NCBI RefSeq assembly: GCF_004151485.1
Contig: NZ_SBFF01000001.1
Location: 248,001 to 312,000 of the forward strand
Source: Sphingosinicella sp. CPCC 101087
GTDB lineage: Bacteria; Pseudomonadota; Alphaproteobacteria; Sphingomonadales; Sphingomonadaceae
Length of the DNA stretch: 64,000 nucleotides
Direction of reading: 5' to 3'
Each line of letters opens with the position of its first letter. Position 1 is the stretch's first letter. Made by a program: the position numbers and the translations under genes. Under the pieces are notes generated by a model, which had not been told where the DNA came from, made no database searches, and saw nothing but the letters and a program-made list of their open reading frames with translations. Shown in pieces: positions 44,116 through 52,439 of the stretch.

Positions 44116-44874
44116 ATGACGCGAATCGGCATTTTGGGCGCGTCCGGTAGGATGGGACGGGCGATTGCGGCCCTGCTCCAGGCCAGCGTCGAGGCGCGGC
44201 TCGCCGGGACGGTCGGCCGCGGCGAGGATCCGGAGCCGCTCGCCGCCGGCTCCGACGTCCTCATCGACTTCACCGGACCCGATGCGATCCGGATCCATCT
44301 CGACGCCGCCGTGGCGAACCGGACTCCGATCGTGATCGGCACGACCGGCCTCGAGCCGGCACACCATCAGGCGATCGACCTCGCCGCCCGCAAGATCCCC
44401 GTCCTGCAATCCGCCAACATGTCGCTCGGCGTGAATCTGCTCGCTTTCCTGGTTCGCGAGGCGGCCCGGCGGCTCGATGACGAATGGGACATCGAAATTC
44501 TCGAAATGCATCATCGCCACAAGGTCGACGCGCCGTCCGGCACCGCCTTGCTTCTCGGTGAGGCGGCGGCGCAGGGGCGCGGGATCGCGCTCGATGGCGC
44601 CAGCGACCGAGGCCGCGATGGCCTCACCGGGCCGCGCGAGCCGGGTCGGGTCGGTTTCGCCTCGCTGCGCGGCGGATCGGTGGCGGGCGATCACATGGTC
44701 GTGTTCGCCGGGGATTCGGAAAGGATCGAGCTCGGCCATCGTGCCGAGAGCCGCGAGGTGTTCGCGCGCGGTGCGCTCCAGGCGGCGATCTGGCTCCACC
44801 AACAGCCGCACGGCCGCTACGACATGACGGATCTGCTGGGGCTGAAGCTCGAAAGCGGTGCGGCGGCCGGATGA
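44116..44874 (+). CDS. dapB: 4-hydroxy-tetrahydrodipicolinate reductase
   Basis: This 252-residue enzyme catalyses the second committed step of lysine and diaminopimelate synthesis. It has the Rossmann motif GILGASGRMGRAI at the N-terminus, IGTTGLEPAHH, and the DapB signature EILEMHHRHKVDAPSGTALLLGEA with catalytic His-His and Lys. ATG 44116. It leads a four-gene operon with overlapping junctions; its grouping with a permease, an aminotransferase and nth is unusual for amino-acid genes. Confidence 0.95.
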   Translation: MTRIGILGASGRMGRAIAALLQASVEARLAGTVGRGEDPEPLAAGSDVLIDFTGPDAIRIHLDAAVANRTPIVIGTTGLEPAHHQAIDLAARKIPVLQSANMSLGVNLLAFLVREAARRLDDEWDIEILEMHHRHKVDAPSGTALLLGEAAAQGRGIALDGASDRGRDGLTGPREPGRVGFASLRGGSVAGDHMVVFAGDSERIELGHRAESREVFARGALQAAIWLHQQPHGRYDMTDLLGLKLESGAAAG

Positions 44875-46241
44875 GCGACGACGGGGCGGCGCCTACGGAA
44901 AAGCCTTCGCAGCGCACGTCGCAGGGACTGGTCCGCCGCCTGGGTCTGTTCGACGCGACGATGATCGTGATGGGCGGGATCATCGGCGCCGGCATCTTCG
45001 TGAATCCGGCCGAGGTCGCCCGCCACCTCTCCTCTCCGGCGCTGATCGTCGGCGCATGGCTGATCGGCGGCACCGTCGCGATGGTCGGCGCCCTGGTCTA
45101 TGCCGAGCTCGCGACGCGGCGGCCGGAGACTGGCGGCCAATATGCCTATCTGCGCGACGCCTGGGGGCCCCTGCCCGCCTTCCTGTACGGTTGGTCGCTC
45201 CTGCTGGTCATCCAGTCGGGCGGGATGGCGGCTGTGGCGATCACCTTTGCGCGCTATGCCGGCGAGCTGACCGGCTGGGGACTCTCCGACGGGCTCGTCG
45301 CCGCGGCGGCGCTGGCGCTGCTCAGCGCGGTCAACTGCCTCGGCGTGCGGGCCGGCAGCAATGTCCAGAGCACCCTGATGGTGCTGAAGATCGCGGCGAT
45401 CGGATTGCTCGTCCTCGCCGGCTGGCTGATCGCGCCGGCCTTCGTGGCACCGGCCGCCGCCGCGCCGCAGCCGGTCGAGACCGGCGCCGGCCTAGGGCTG
45501 ATCGTCGCGCTGACGCCGGTCATGTTCGCTTATGGCGGTTGGCAGACGTCGAGTTTCGTGGCGGGCGAAATGCGCGATCCGCGTCGGGACCTGTCGCGGG
45601 GCCTGCTGCTCGGTGTCGCCGGCGTCGTGCTGCTCTACGGCGCCGTCGCCTTCGTCTGCGTCCGCGTGCTGGGGCCGGAGGGACTCGCCGCGACGCAAAC
45701 ACCGGCATCGGCGGTGATGCGACTCGCGCTCGGCGAGCTCGGCGCCGACCTGATCGCGCTCGGCATCGCCGTTTCCGCCCTCGGCTTCCTGAGCCAGGGC
45801 ATGCTGACCACGCCGCGAGTCTATTTCGCCATGGCGGAGGATGGATTGTTCTTCCGCCGCGTCGCCCAGGTTTCGCCGCGCACCCATGCCCCGGTCTTCG
45901 CCATCCTGCTGCAAGGGGCGGCGTCGATCATCATCGCCCTGTCGGGGACCTACGGCCAGATTCTCTCTTATGTCGTCTCGGTCGATTTCATCTGGTTCGG
46001 CTTGACCGGCGCCGCCTTGTTCGTCTTCCGCCGGCGCATGCCGTCGAGCGAGGGGTTCCGCGTACCGGGTCATCCGTTCAGCACCGGCCTGTTCGTCGCC
46101 GCCTGCTGGCTCATCGTCGCCGCGACGGTGTGGAACAACCCGGCGAACAGCGCGGTCGGATTCCTGATCCTGGCTGCCGGCGTTCCGGTCTGCCTGCTCT
46201 GGCTGCGGCGGCGCGCGAAGGAAAGGACGAGGCCGGAATGA
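44871..46241 (+). CDS. APC-family amino acid permease
   Basis: This 456-residue, 12-helix transporter has the APC opening RRLGLFDATMIVMGGIIGAGIFVNPAEVA, whose GxGIF helix break binds the substrate amino group, and the AELATRRPETGGQYAYLRDAWG segment. It probably exchanges or imports amino acids. It overlaps dapB (ATGA) and the aminotransferase (ATGA). Confidence 0.9.
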   Translation: MSDDGAAPTEKPSQRTSQGLVRRLGLFDATMIVMGGIIGAGIFVNPAEVARHLSSPALIVGAWLIGGTVAMVGALVYAELATRRPETGGQYAYLRDAWGPLPAFLYGWSLLLVIQSGGMAAVAITFARYAGELTGWGLSDGLVAAAALALLSAVNCLGVRAGSNVQSTLMVLKIAAIGLLVLAGWLIAPAFVAPAAAAPQPVETGAGLGLIVALTPVMFAYGGWQTSSFVAGEMRDPRRDLSRGLLLGVAGVVLLYGAVAFVCVRVLGPEGLAATQTPASAVMRLALGELGADLIALGIAVSALGFLSQGMLTTPRVYFAMAEDGLFFRRVAQVSPRTHAPVFAILLQGAASIIIALSGTYGQILSYVVSVDFIWFGLTGAALFVFRRRMPSSEGFRVPGHPFSTGLFVAACWLIVAATVWNNPANSAVGFLILAAGVPVCLLWLRRRAKERTRPE

Positions 46242-47305
46242 CGCGGACGATGCGGTCGGACTATATGCACTGGGCGAAGAACCAGCCCAAGGTGACGTTC
46301 AATCTCGGCTCCAGCGAAGTCGACAATTTTCGTCTGGACCGACTGCCCTTCGAGATCGCCGATCTGGAACTCGACGGCGCCAGCTATCATCGTTACCCGC
46401 CGCTGCGCCAGGCGATCGCCGAGAAGGAGCAAGTGACTCCGGAGCAGGTGGTGATGGCCGACGGCACGTCCATGGCCAACATGCTGGCGCTCGCCGCTCT
46501 AATTGATCCGGGGGACGAGGTGCTGGTCGAGGAACCGGTCTACGAGCCGATGCTCGCCACCGTCCGCTATCTCGGCGGCGAGGTAAGGCGGTTCGAGCGT
46601 CGCGCGGAGGAAGGTTTCCGGCTCGACCCCGATGCGGTCGAGCGGCAGGTCGGCCCGCGCACCCGTCTCATCCTCGTCACCAACCTGCACAATCCCTCCG
46701 GCGCTTTCGCCGACGAGGCGGCGCTGGAGCGGATCGGCGCAATCGGGCCGCGGGTGGTGGTCGACGAAGTCTATCGCGACGCCGTGCCCGGATCGCGTAG
46801 CGCGGCCCATCTCGGCTCCAACTTCATCGTCACCAACAGCCTCACCAAGGTCTACGGCCTGAGCGGGCTGCGCTGCGGCTGGATTCTCGCCGACCCCGAT
46901 TTGGCCGAACGGATGTGGCGATTGAACGAGCTGTTCGGCGTCGCCCAGGCGCATGCCGCGGAAAGGCTCTCCTGCATCGCGCTCGCCCATCTGGACGAGG
47001 TCGCTTCCGGCACGGCCGAGCGGCTCGAGCGCAACCGCGCTTTGGCCCGCGATTTCCTCGATGGACGCCCGGAGCTCGACTGGGTCCCGGTTCCGCACGG
47101 CATCACCCTCTTCCCGCGGCTGGTTCGCGGCGACGTCGACCGGCTTCGCGACCTGCTCGTCGAGAAATATGACGCGTCGATCGTGCCGGGACGCTGGTTC
47201 GAGCGGCCGGATCATTTTCGGCTGGGGATCGGCGCGCCGCCCGAGCGGTTCACGGCCGGTCTCGAGCGGCTCGGCTCGGCCCTGGACGAACTCTCGCGAA
47301 CATGA
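46238..47305 (+). CDS. PLP-dependent aminotransferase, fold type I
   Basis: This 355-residue enzyme has class I/II landmarks: YPPLRQAIAEKE, NLHNPSGAF (the NPSG that contacts PLP), VVDEVYRDA (Asp to the pyridine nitrogen), the Schiff-base Lys in NSLTKVYGLSGLRCGW, and a C-terminal Arg in HFRLGIG. It is shorter than typical AspC or HisC. Substrate cannot be fixed; adjacency to dapB and an amino acid permease suggests amino-acid turnover. Coupled to the genes on both sides. Confidence 0.88.
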   Translation: MTRTMRSDYMHWAKNQPKVTFNLGSSEVDNFRLDRLPFEIADLELDGASYHRYPPLRQAIAEKEQVTPEQVVMADGTSMANMLALAALIDPGDEVLVEEPVYEPMLATVRYLGGEVRRFERRAEEGFRLDPDAVERQVGPRTRLILVTNLHNPSGAFADEAALERIGAIGPRVVVDEVYRDAVPGSRSAAHLGSNFIVTNSLTKVYGLSGLRCGWILADPDLAERMWRLNELFGVAQAHAAERLSCIALAHLDEVASGTAERLERNRALARDFLDGRPELDWVPVPHGITLFPRLVRGDVDRLRDLLVEKYDASIVPGRWFERPDHFRLGIGAPPERFTAGLERLGSALDELSRT

Positions 47306-47994
47306 AGAAGGCCGATATCGCTGAATTCTACCGGCGTCTCGCCGACCGCATTCCCGAGCCCGAGACCGAGCTCGATTTCGTCAACGACTATACGCTGCTG
47401 GTGGCGGTCGTGCTCTCCGCCCAGGCGACCGATGCCGGCGTCAACCAGGCCACGAAGGACCTGTTCGACAAGGTGACGACGCCCGAGCAGATGATCGCGC
47501 TCGGAGAGGAAGGGCTGAAGCAGCACATCAAGACGATCGGCCTGTTCAACACCAAGGCGAAGAACGTCATCGCGCTTTCGCAGGCGCTGATCGAGAAGCA
47601 TGGCGGCAAGGTGCCGGCCGATCGCGACGCGCTGCAGGCGCTGCCGGGGGTCGGCCGCAAGACCGCCAACGTCGTGATGAACTGCGCGTTCGGGGCGGAG
47701 ACGTTCGCGGTCGATACCCATGTCTTTCGCGTGGCCAACCGCACTGGCCTCGCTCCCGGCAAGACGGTCGAGGCGGTCGAGGCAAAGCTCGACCGGCTGA
47801 CCCCGCAACCCTACCGACGGCACGCCCATCACTGGCTGATCCTGCACGGCCGCTATGTATGCAAGGCGCGCCGGCCGGAATGCTGGCGCTGCGTGGTCAG
47901 GGACCTGTGTGCCTACAGGCCGAAAACTCCGGCGCCCGGAAGCGAGGAGGAAGCGCGCATGAAGGCCGCGGCGAGGCGGCCGAAAAGCGCCTGA
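47302..47994 (+). CDS. nth: Endonuclease III
   Basis: This 230-residue base-excision glycosylase/AP lyase removes oxidised pyrimidines. The helix-hairpin-helix motif LPGVGRKTANVV carries catalytic K120, D138 is in AVDTHVFRV, and the iron-sulfur loop has C187-x6-C194-x2-C197-x5-C203. ATG overlaps the aminotransferase stop. Last gene of the dapB operon. Confidence 0.95.
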   Translation: MKKADIAEFYRRLADRIPEPETELDFVNDYTLLVAVVLSAQATDAGVNQATKDLFDKVTTPEQMIALGEEGLKQHIKTIGLFNTKAKNVIALSQALIEKHGGKVPADRDALQALPGVGRKTANVVMNCAFGAETFAVDTHVFRVANRTGLAPGKTVEAVEAKLDRLTPQPYRRHAHHWLILHGRYVCKARRPECWRCVVRDLCAYRPKTPAPGSEEEARMKAAARRPKSA

Positions 47995-48102
47995 GCACCC
48001 CGCCTTTTCCCGGTCCGGGCTGGCGCGGCCGATGCGGATGGTTGTATCATGCGCCAGCGTCGGGGGACTCATGCGCTGCCGCGAGGCAGCGAAGGAGGCA
48101 CG

Positions 48103-48492
48103 ATGAAGAAGGCGTTCGTCGCCACGGCGATTCTGCTTGCCGGCTGCGTGGCTGGAACTGCCGCCACCCCTCGCCAGGAGGCTAACCGCCGGGCCCTGGA
48201 CGACGCCCGCCCGGTCGGCGAGCCCGAAGATTGCATCAGCATCAACCGTATCCGGAGCAGCAATGTCCGCTCCGAAGACGTCATCGATTTCGAGATGAAC
48301 GACGGTCGGATCATGCGCAGCCGGCTGCCTCAGTCCTGCCCCGGCCTCGCCTTCGAGGAGCGCTTCACCTACCGAACGTCGCTGAACCGCCTGTGTGCGG
48401 TCGACACGATCACCGTGCTCGATTCCTCCGGCCGGCGCGGTGCGAGCTGCGGCCTCGGGCCGTTCCAGCCCGTCGAGCTACCCCGAAGATAG
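48103..48492 (+). CDS. Lipoprotein, DUF6491-like
   Basis: This 129-residue protein has a lipobox (LLAGC, Cys about residue 15) after a short basic start. The chosen ATG 48103 has AAGGAGG upstream. The mature part contains [32 protein letters not shown], and [13 protein letters not shown], with four cysteines that could pair in the periplasm. This pattern resembles DUF6491 as I remember it; function unknown. Confidence 0.75.
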   Translation: MKKAFVATAILLAGCVAGTAATPRQEANRRALDDARPVGEPEDCISINRIRSSNVRSEDVIDFEMNDGRIMRSRLPQSCPGLAFEERFTYRTSLNRLCAVDTITVLDSSGRRGASCGLGPFQPVELPRR

Positions 48493-48544
48493 GGTCTGGT
48501 CCCCTTGCCGGGCCTTTGCTAAGCGCCCATCTTCGCTGGCCCAG

Positions 48545-48621
<77 letters not shown>

Positions 48622-48814
48622 CATACCGCCGTCGGTCGACGTATGCGACGCTGCAGCCGATTGAAGCACGCCGGCGGAGCAGGCGCGACCGCTCATAGCG
48701 GCGTATGAGTGCGTCGGACAGCGCTACGTGGGACGTCGCGGCAGAAGCAGCGAAGATGGAACTCGCCGAATCGATTATTGCTTCGGTGCAACGTCGCCCC
48801 ACCTAAAAGGCATG

Positions 48815-49735
48815 TCAGTCTGCACCGATCTGGTCCGCACTTTGTCGCTGTTGCGAGAGCTCACTGATCAGATGGTCAGCAATGGCCCTGACGGAGGGAA
48901 GCTGCCCGCGGCGATGCGGCATCAGTAGCGTCGTAGTTACGCCACGTGCGGCCCAGTCCGGCAGGATGCGGAGGAGCGCCCCGGATTCTACCAGCGGCGC
49001 ACAGAAGCTGCCGGCAAGACAGGCCACCCCGAGCCCTGCCCTCGCGGCTTCCCGCAACGACACCGTTTCGTTGGCGAAATAGCGTGGCGCCGGCGCAACC
49101 TGGGCCACCGCCCCTTCGGCATTGTGAAGCGTCCAGATCGTCCCCGAGGACGAGGCCAGTAGTCCGTCGAGGTCGTTTGCTTCCTCGGGTCGCGAAGGCC
49201 GCCCCCTCTCTCGAACGTAGTCGGGCGAGGCGACAAGCCAGGCGGGGTCATAATTGATGCGACGTTGCACCAGATCGGTATCGGGCAATGGGGCGAAGTG
49301 GTTGCGGATGGCGATATCAAAGCCTTCCTGTACGACGTCCACGAACCGGTCGGAGACGTCGAGCACGATGCGGACCTTCGGATAGGCGGTCGCCAGGCGC
49401 GGGAGGATCGATGCGAGGCGGAATTGGGCGATCGGCAACGACGCCGTGATGCGCACGGTTCCGCTCGGCTCCGCAAGCCGGCCCTTGATTACATTCTCCG
49501 CCGCCTCCGCTTCGATCAGCATGGCGGCGGCATGGCGATAGAAGTCCCGTCCGACCTCGGTCACGGCGAAGCTGCGCGAGGTTCGCTGGATCAGACGCAC
49601 GCCGATCGCCTTCTCCAGTTCGGAGAGCCGCTTGCTGAGTGTGGACTTGGGGATGCCAAGGGCGCGACCAGCCGCCGCGAAGCCTCCGTGATCCACCACC
49701 CTGACGAAAACGAGGAGGTCGTTGAGGTTCAGCAT
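48815..49735 (-). CDS. LysR family transcriptional regulator
   Basis: This 306-residue regulator opens with MLNLNDLLVFVRVVDHGGFAAAGRALGIPKSTLSKRLSELE, the LysR winged HTH, followed by an effector domain. It is of the subgroup that often controls divergent oxidoreductases. ATG 49735 is preceded by GAGGG; ATG 49747 is an alternative. It diverges from the imine-reductase-like gene, and two short palindromes lie between them. Its likely targets are the redox genes at 49869-52289. Confidence 0.9.
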   Translation of the reverse strand: MLNLNDLLVFVRVVDHGGFAAAGRALGIPKSTLSKRLSELEKAIGVRLIQRTSRSFAVTEVGRDFYRHAAAMLIEAEAAENVIKGRLAEPSGTVRITASLPIAQFRLASILPRLATAYPKVRIVLDVSDRFVDVVQEGFDIAIRNHFAPLPDTDLVQRRINYDPAWLVASPDYVRERGRPSRPEEANDLDGLLASSSGTIWTLHNAEGAVAQVAPAPRYFANETVSLREAARAGLGVACLAGSFCAPLVESGALLRILPDWAARGVTTTLLMPHRRGQLPSVRAIADHLISELSQQRQSADQIGAD

Positions 49736-49752
49736 CTGTGCCCTCATCGTTC

Positions 49753-49762
49753 CCACATGTGG
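49753..49762. promoter_or_regulatory. Palindrome CCACATGTGG in LysR divergent promoter
   Basis: A perfect 10-bp palindrome lies 18 bases upstream of the LysR start, in the region shared with the divergent oxidoreductase. It could be part of the LysR autoregulatory site, although it does not match T-N11-A exactly. Confidence 0.4.
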
Positions 49763-49817
49763 ACGATAGGTCTGCGGATAGCCTACTACTGCTTCTGCGT
49801 CCAACATTGCATCTCCT

Positions 49818-49827
49818 GGCAGCTGCC
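49818..49827. promoter_or_regulatory. Palindrome GGCAGCTGCC in divergent promoter
   Basis: A second perfect 10-bp palindrome lies 42 bases before the imine-reductase-like gene. High GC makes chance occurrence more likely than for the CCACATGTGG site. Confidence 0.3.
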
Positions 49828-49868
49828 GCCGTTGGGGCGGGGCTGCAACTTGGAAGGATGCAAACTTG

Positions 49869-50741
49869 ATGGCGAATATCGCGATCATCGGCCTCGGGGC
49901 CATGGGGCAGGCGCTGACCGCCCGATTTCTTCAGCAGGGCCACACCGTCACCGTTTGGAACCGCACGCCTGGCAAGGGCGCCTCGCTCGTCGCCCGAGGG
50001 GCGCGCGAAGCTAGGTCCGCTGCCGACGCAATCGCTGCGAGCGACGTCACAGTCATGTGCGTGCTGGACTATTCCGCGACGGATTCGATTATCAATGATG
50101 CGGCACCGACGCTCTCCGGGCGAGCGCTGATCAATCTGACCAATGGGACGCCCGCGCAGGCACGCGCCACTGCAGAGCTGGTCGCGACGCTGGACGCGGA
50201 CTATCTCGACGGCGGGATCATGGCGACGCCTCCGATGATCGGCGGCGAGCATGCACTCATCCTTTATAGCGGATCGAAGGCGGCTTTCGACGCGCACGCA
50301 GAGACGCTCGAAGGGCTCGGTGCGGCGAACTATCTGGGCGAGGATGCCGGGCTGGCGTCGCTACACGACCTTGCTCTTCTCAGCGGTATGTACGGCCTTT
50401 TCGCGGGCTTCTTCCACGCCACCGCGCTCGTCGATTCCGAGGGTATTCCCGCCAGCGGCTTTCTCACGCTTCTCCGCAACTGGATGACCGCGATGCTGGG
50501 CGAGTTGGCTGGATATGCGGAAAAGATCGACAGCGGCGAACACGGCGTGAATGTCGTGTCGAATCTGGGAATGCAGACCGCCTCATTGGAGAACATCCTC
50601 ACTGCTACCCGAGAGCAGGGTGTAGCAGCCGACCTGCTGAACCCGATGCTGGACTTGTTTCGCAAGCGGGCCGGTTCAGGATTCGGCGACGAGGATATTT
50701 CGGGCGTGTTCGAGCTGATCCGGCGCCAGCGTGGGAAGTAG
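49869..50741 (+). CDS. NAD(P)-dependent oxidoreductase, imine-reductase/beta-HAD-like
   Basis: This 290-residue protein opens with the Rossmann motif IIGLGAMGQALTARFLQQGHTVTVWNR; the NR after the second strand favours NADPH. The all-helical C-terminal half (about 165-290) and the length fit imine reductases and 6-phosphogluconate dehydrogenase-like reductases. The hydroxyacid-dehydrogenase catalytic lysine motif is not obvious, which leans toward the imine-reductase branch. ATG 49869; a TTG directly before it is also in frame. Probably controlled by the divergent LysR. Confidence 0.8.
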   Translation: MANIAIIGLGAMGQALTARFLQQGHTVTVWNRTPGKGASLVARGAREARSAADAIAASDVTVMCVLDYSATDSIINDAAPTLSGRALINLTNGTPAQARATAELVATLDADYLDGGIMATPPMIGGEHALILYSGSKAAFDAHAETLEGLGAANYLGEDAGLASLHDLALLSGMYGLFAGFFHATALVDSEGIPASGFLTLLRNWMTAMLGELAGYAEKIDSGEHGVNVVSNLGMQTASLENILTATREQGVAADLLNPMLDLFRKRAGSGFGDEDISGVFELIRRQRGK

Positions 50742-50964
50742 GTCGAGCGAACCAGCGCGTCCACCGTCTACTCCCTGAGCGCCCCGCTTCGCTCCTGGTA
50801 CTTCTTTCCCCATGCGCGAGCGGAGCAGGATCCAGCAAGGTGGCAACGAGCCGTCCGACATCGTCATCATCAGCATCACCGTGCGGCGCGGCTACGAGGC
50901 TGAATAGCGTTGGCAATGTCGATCGCCGCGATCCGCGGCAGGACCTAATTTCTAAGGAGCTTTC

Positions 50965-51720
50965 ATGCCCGCCCAGCATTTGCTGCATATCGACGCGAGC
51001 GCCCGGCCCGGTCTTTCTGGAGTTGATCCCCACGGTTCGCACACGCGACGCTTGACCCGGCGCTTTATGGATCGGTGGCGCGCCATTCGGCCGGTCGACC
51101 AAGTGACTTATCGCGATTTGGGGCGCGCGCCGCCATCGCCGGTAACAGGGGAATGGATCGCTGCTGCCTTCACGCCGCCGGAACGACGGGATGCCGAGAT
51201 GGGCGCGTGGCTTGCAGAGAGCGACCGCCTGGTCAGCGAGCTGCAGCGTGCGCACCTCGTTGTGATCGGCGCGCCGATGTACAATCTTGGCGTTCCCTCC
51301 CCGCTCAAGGCGTGGATCGACAACATCGTGCGCGTGGGCGTGACATTTGGTTTCGACCGCAACCGTGTCGGCGACCCCTATTGGCCAATGTTACGGCCCG
51401 GTAAGCGACTCGTAATTCTCTCTTCGCGAGGTGATTCCGGGTACGGGCCTGGTGGACGGCTGGAAGCGTACAACCTCGTGGAGCGCAGCATTACACTGCC
51501 GCTGTCCTATATCGGTATCACCGACACCTACAGCGCCGCGATCGAGTTTGATGAGTTTGCCGACAACCGCTTGTCTGCCTCCATCGCGAAGGCTGAAGCC
51601 ACCGTCGACGCGCTAGTGCAGAAGCTCGCCGCCGCGCCATTCGCGCCATCGTCGCGCACCCTGCCGAAGGAAGCTCCGATCCCGCAAGGGAGAATGCCTC
51701 AGGGCGGTATGGAGCCATAG
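50965..51720 (+). CDS. azoR: FMN-dependent NADH azoreductase
   Basis: This 251-residue flavodoxin-fold quinone/azo reductase begins LLHIDASARPGLSG, the FMN phosphate loop of AzoR. It continues with GAPMYNLGVPSPLKAWIDNIVRVGVTF and the SSRGDSGYGPGG flavin loop. The C-terminal tail of about 30 Pro/Gln-rich residues goes beyond the usual length. ATG 50965 follows TAAGGAG. It lies 223 bases after the imine-reductase-like gene on the same strand, so it may have its own promoter. Confidence 0.87.
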   Translation: MPAQHLLHIDASARPGLSGVDPHGSHTRRLTRRFMDRWRAIRPVDQVTYRDLGRAPPSPVTGEWIAAAFTPPERRDAEMGAWLAESDRLVSELQRAHLVVIGAPMYNLGVPSPLKAWIDNIVRVGVTFGFDRNRVGDPYWPMLRPGKRLVILSSRGDSGYGPGGRLEAYNLVERSITLPLSYIGITDTYSAAIEFDEFADNRLSASIAKAEATVDALVQKLAAAPFAPSSRTLPKEAPIPQGRMPQGGMEP

Positions 51721-51908
51721 GGGTGCGGAGCGCGAACCCGGCCAGTTCTCGGTGAGAGCCTCGGTACGCCGTCACTGGTCGTGGCTCGGCGCCGGATCCG
51801 GGAATTACCAAGAGCTTTGGCTCAAGAGTCCCTGCGGGACCAGGTCAGGGAACGTTGAACGTCAGCTCACTCTTCGAAGGCTACATCCGGCGACGCCGAC
51901 CGGATTAT

Positions 51909-51928
51909 CCGACCGAACGTTCGGTCGG
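51909..51928. promoter_or_regulatory. Perfect 20-bp TetR-type palindrome
   Basis: CCGACCGAACGTTCGGTCGG reads the same on both strands without a mismatch. It lies 74 bases before the monooxygenase ATG and 189 bases after azoR. The core GACCGAACGTTCGGTC is of the kind bound by TetR-family repressors of redox and efflux genes. No TetR gene is adjacent; the one at 61123 has a different operator. Confidence 0.7.
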
Positions 51929-52001
51929 CCCCCAGCATGCACGAAGGCGGCGGAAGCTCGTGCTTTATGGTACCATGCTAACTATGGATTAGGAGTTGCC
52001 G

Positions 52002-52289
52002 ATGCCCCTCTCAGTGTTTGCCACCATTACTCCGAAGCCGGAACATCTGTCGGACGCCAAAGCAGCCGTGAAGAGCATCATGGCCGATACCCGCGCCGAA
52101 GAGGGCTGTATCCAGTTCGAACTCCACGAAAGCGCCGAAGCCGAACGGCTCCACCTTTACGAGGTTTGGGCCGATCGCGATGCCTTCGACGCTCATCACG
52201 CGCAGCCTTATACCCAAGCTGTGTACAAGCAATACGAAGCCTGGCTCGCTGCGCCCGTCGAGCTGGTTTTCATGCGGCCAGTGGCTTGA
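52002..52289 (+). CDS. Antibiotic-biosynthesis-monooxygenase (ABM) domain protein
   Basis: This 95-residue ferredoxin-like protein has the ABM pattern: strand LSVFATITPKPEH, a helix, then EEGCIQFELHES, LYEVWADRDAFDAHHA, and a C-terminal helix-strand. Members act as quinol monooxygenases (YgiN type) or heme/lipid-handling proteins, always as dimers. Pairing with an azoreductase favours a quinone-linked role. ATG 52002 with AGGAG 6 bases upstream. Confidence 0.85.
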   Translation: MPLSVFATITPKPEHLSDAKAAVKSIMADTRAEEGCIQFELHESAEAERLHLYEVWADRDAFDAHHAQPYTQAVYKQYEAWLAAPVELVFMRPVA

Positions 52290-52439
52290 CTTGGCGGCGG
52301 CAAGCGAGCTCGAAAAGGTCGATGCGTGCGGTCACTAGGATCGTGCCGCGAGGACTGCGGCAGGCATGCGCCCGGCCGCTCCCCTGCGGGCGTGGTTCAT
52401 CGTCGATCCTTGTGTTCGAAGGTGGGAAAAGGCGCACGG

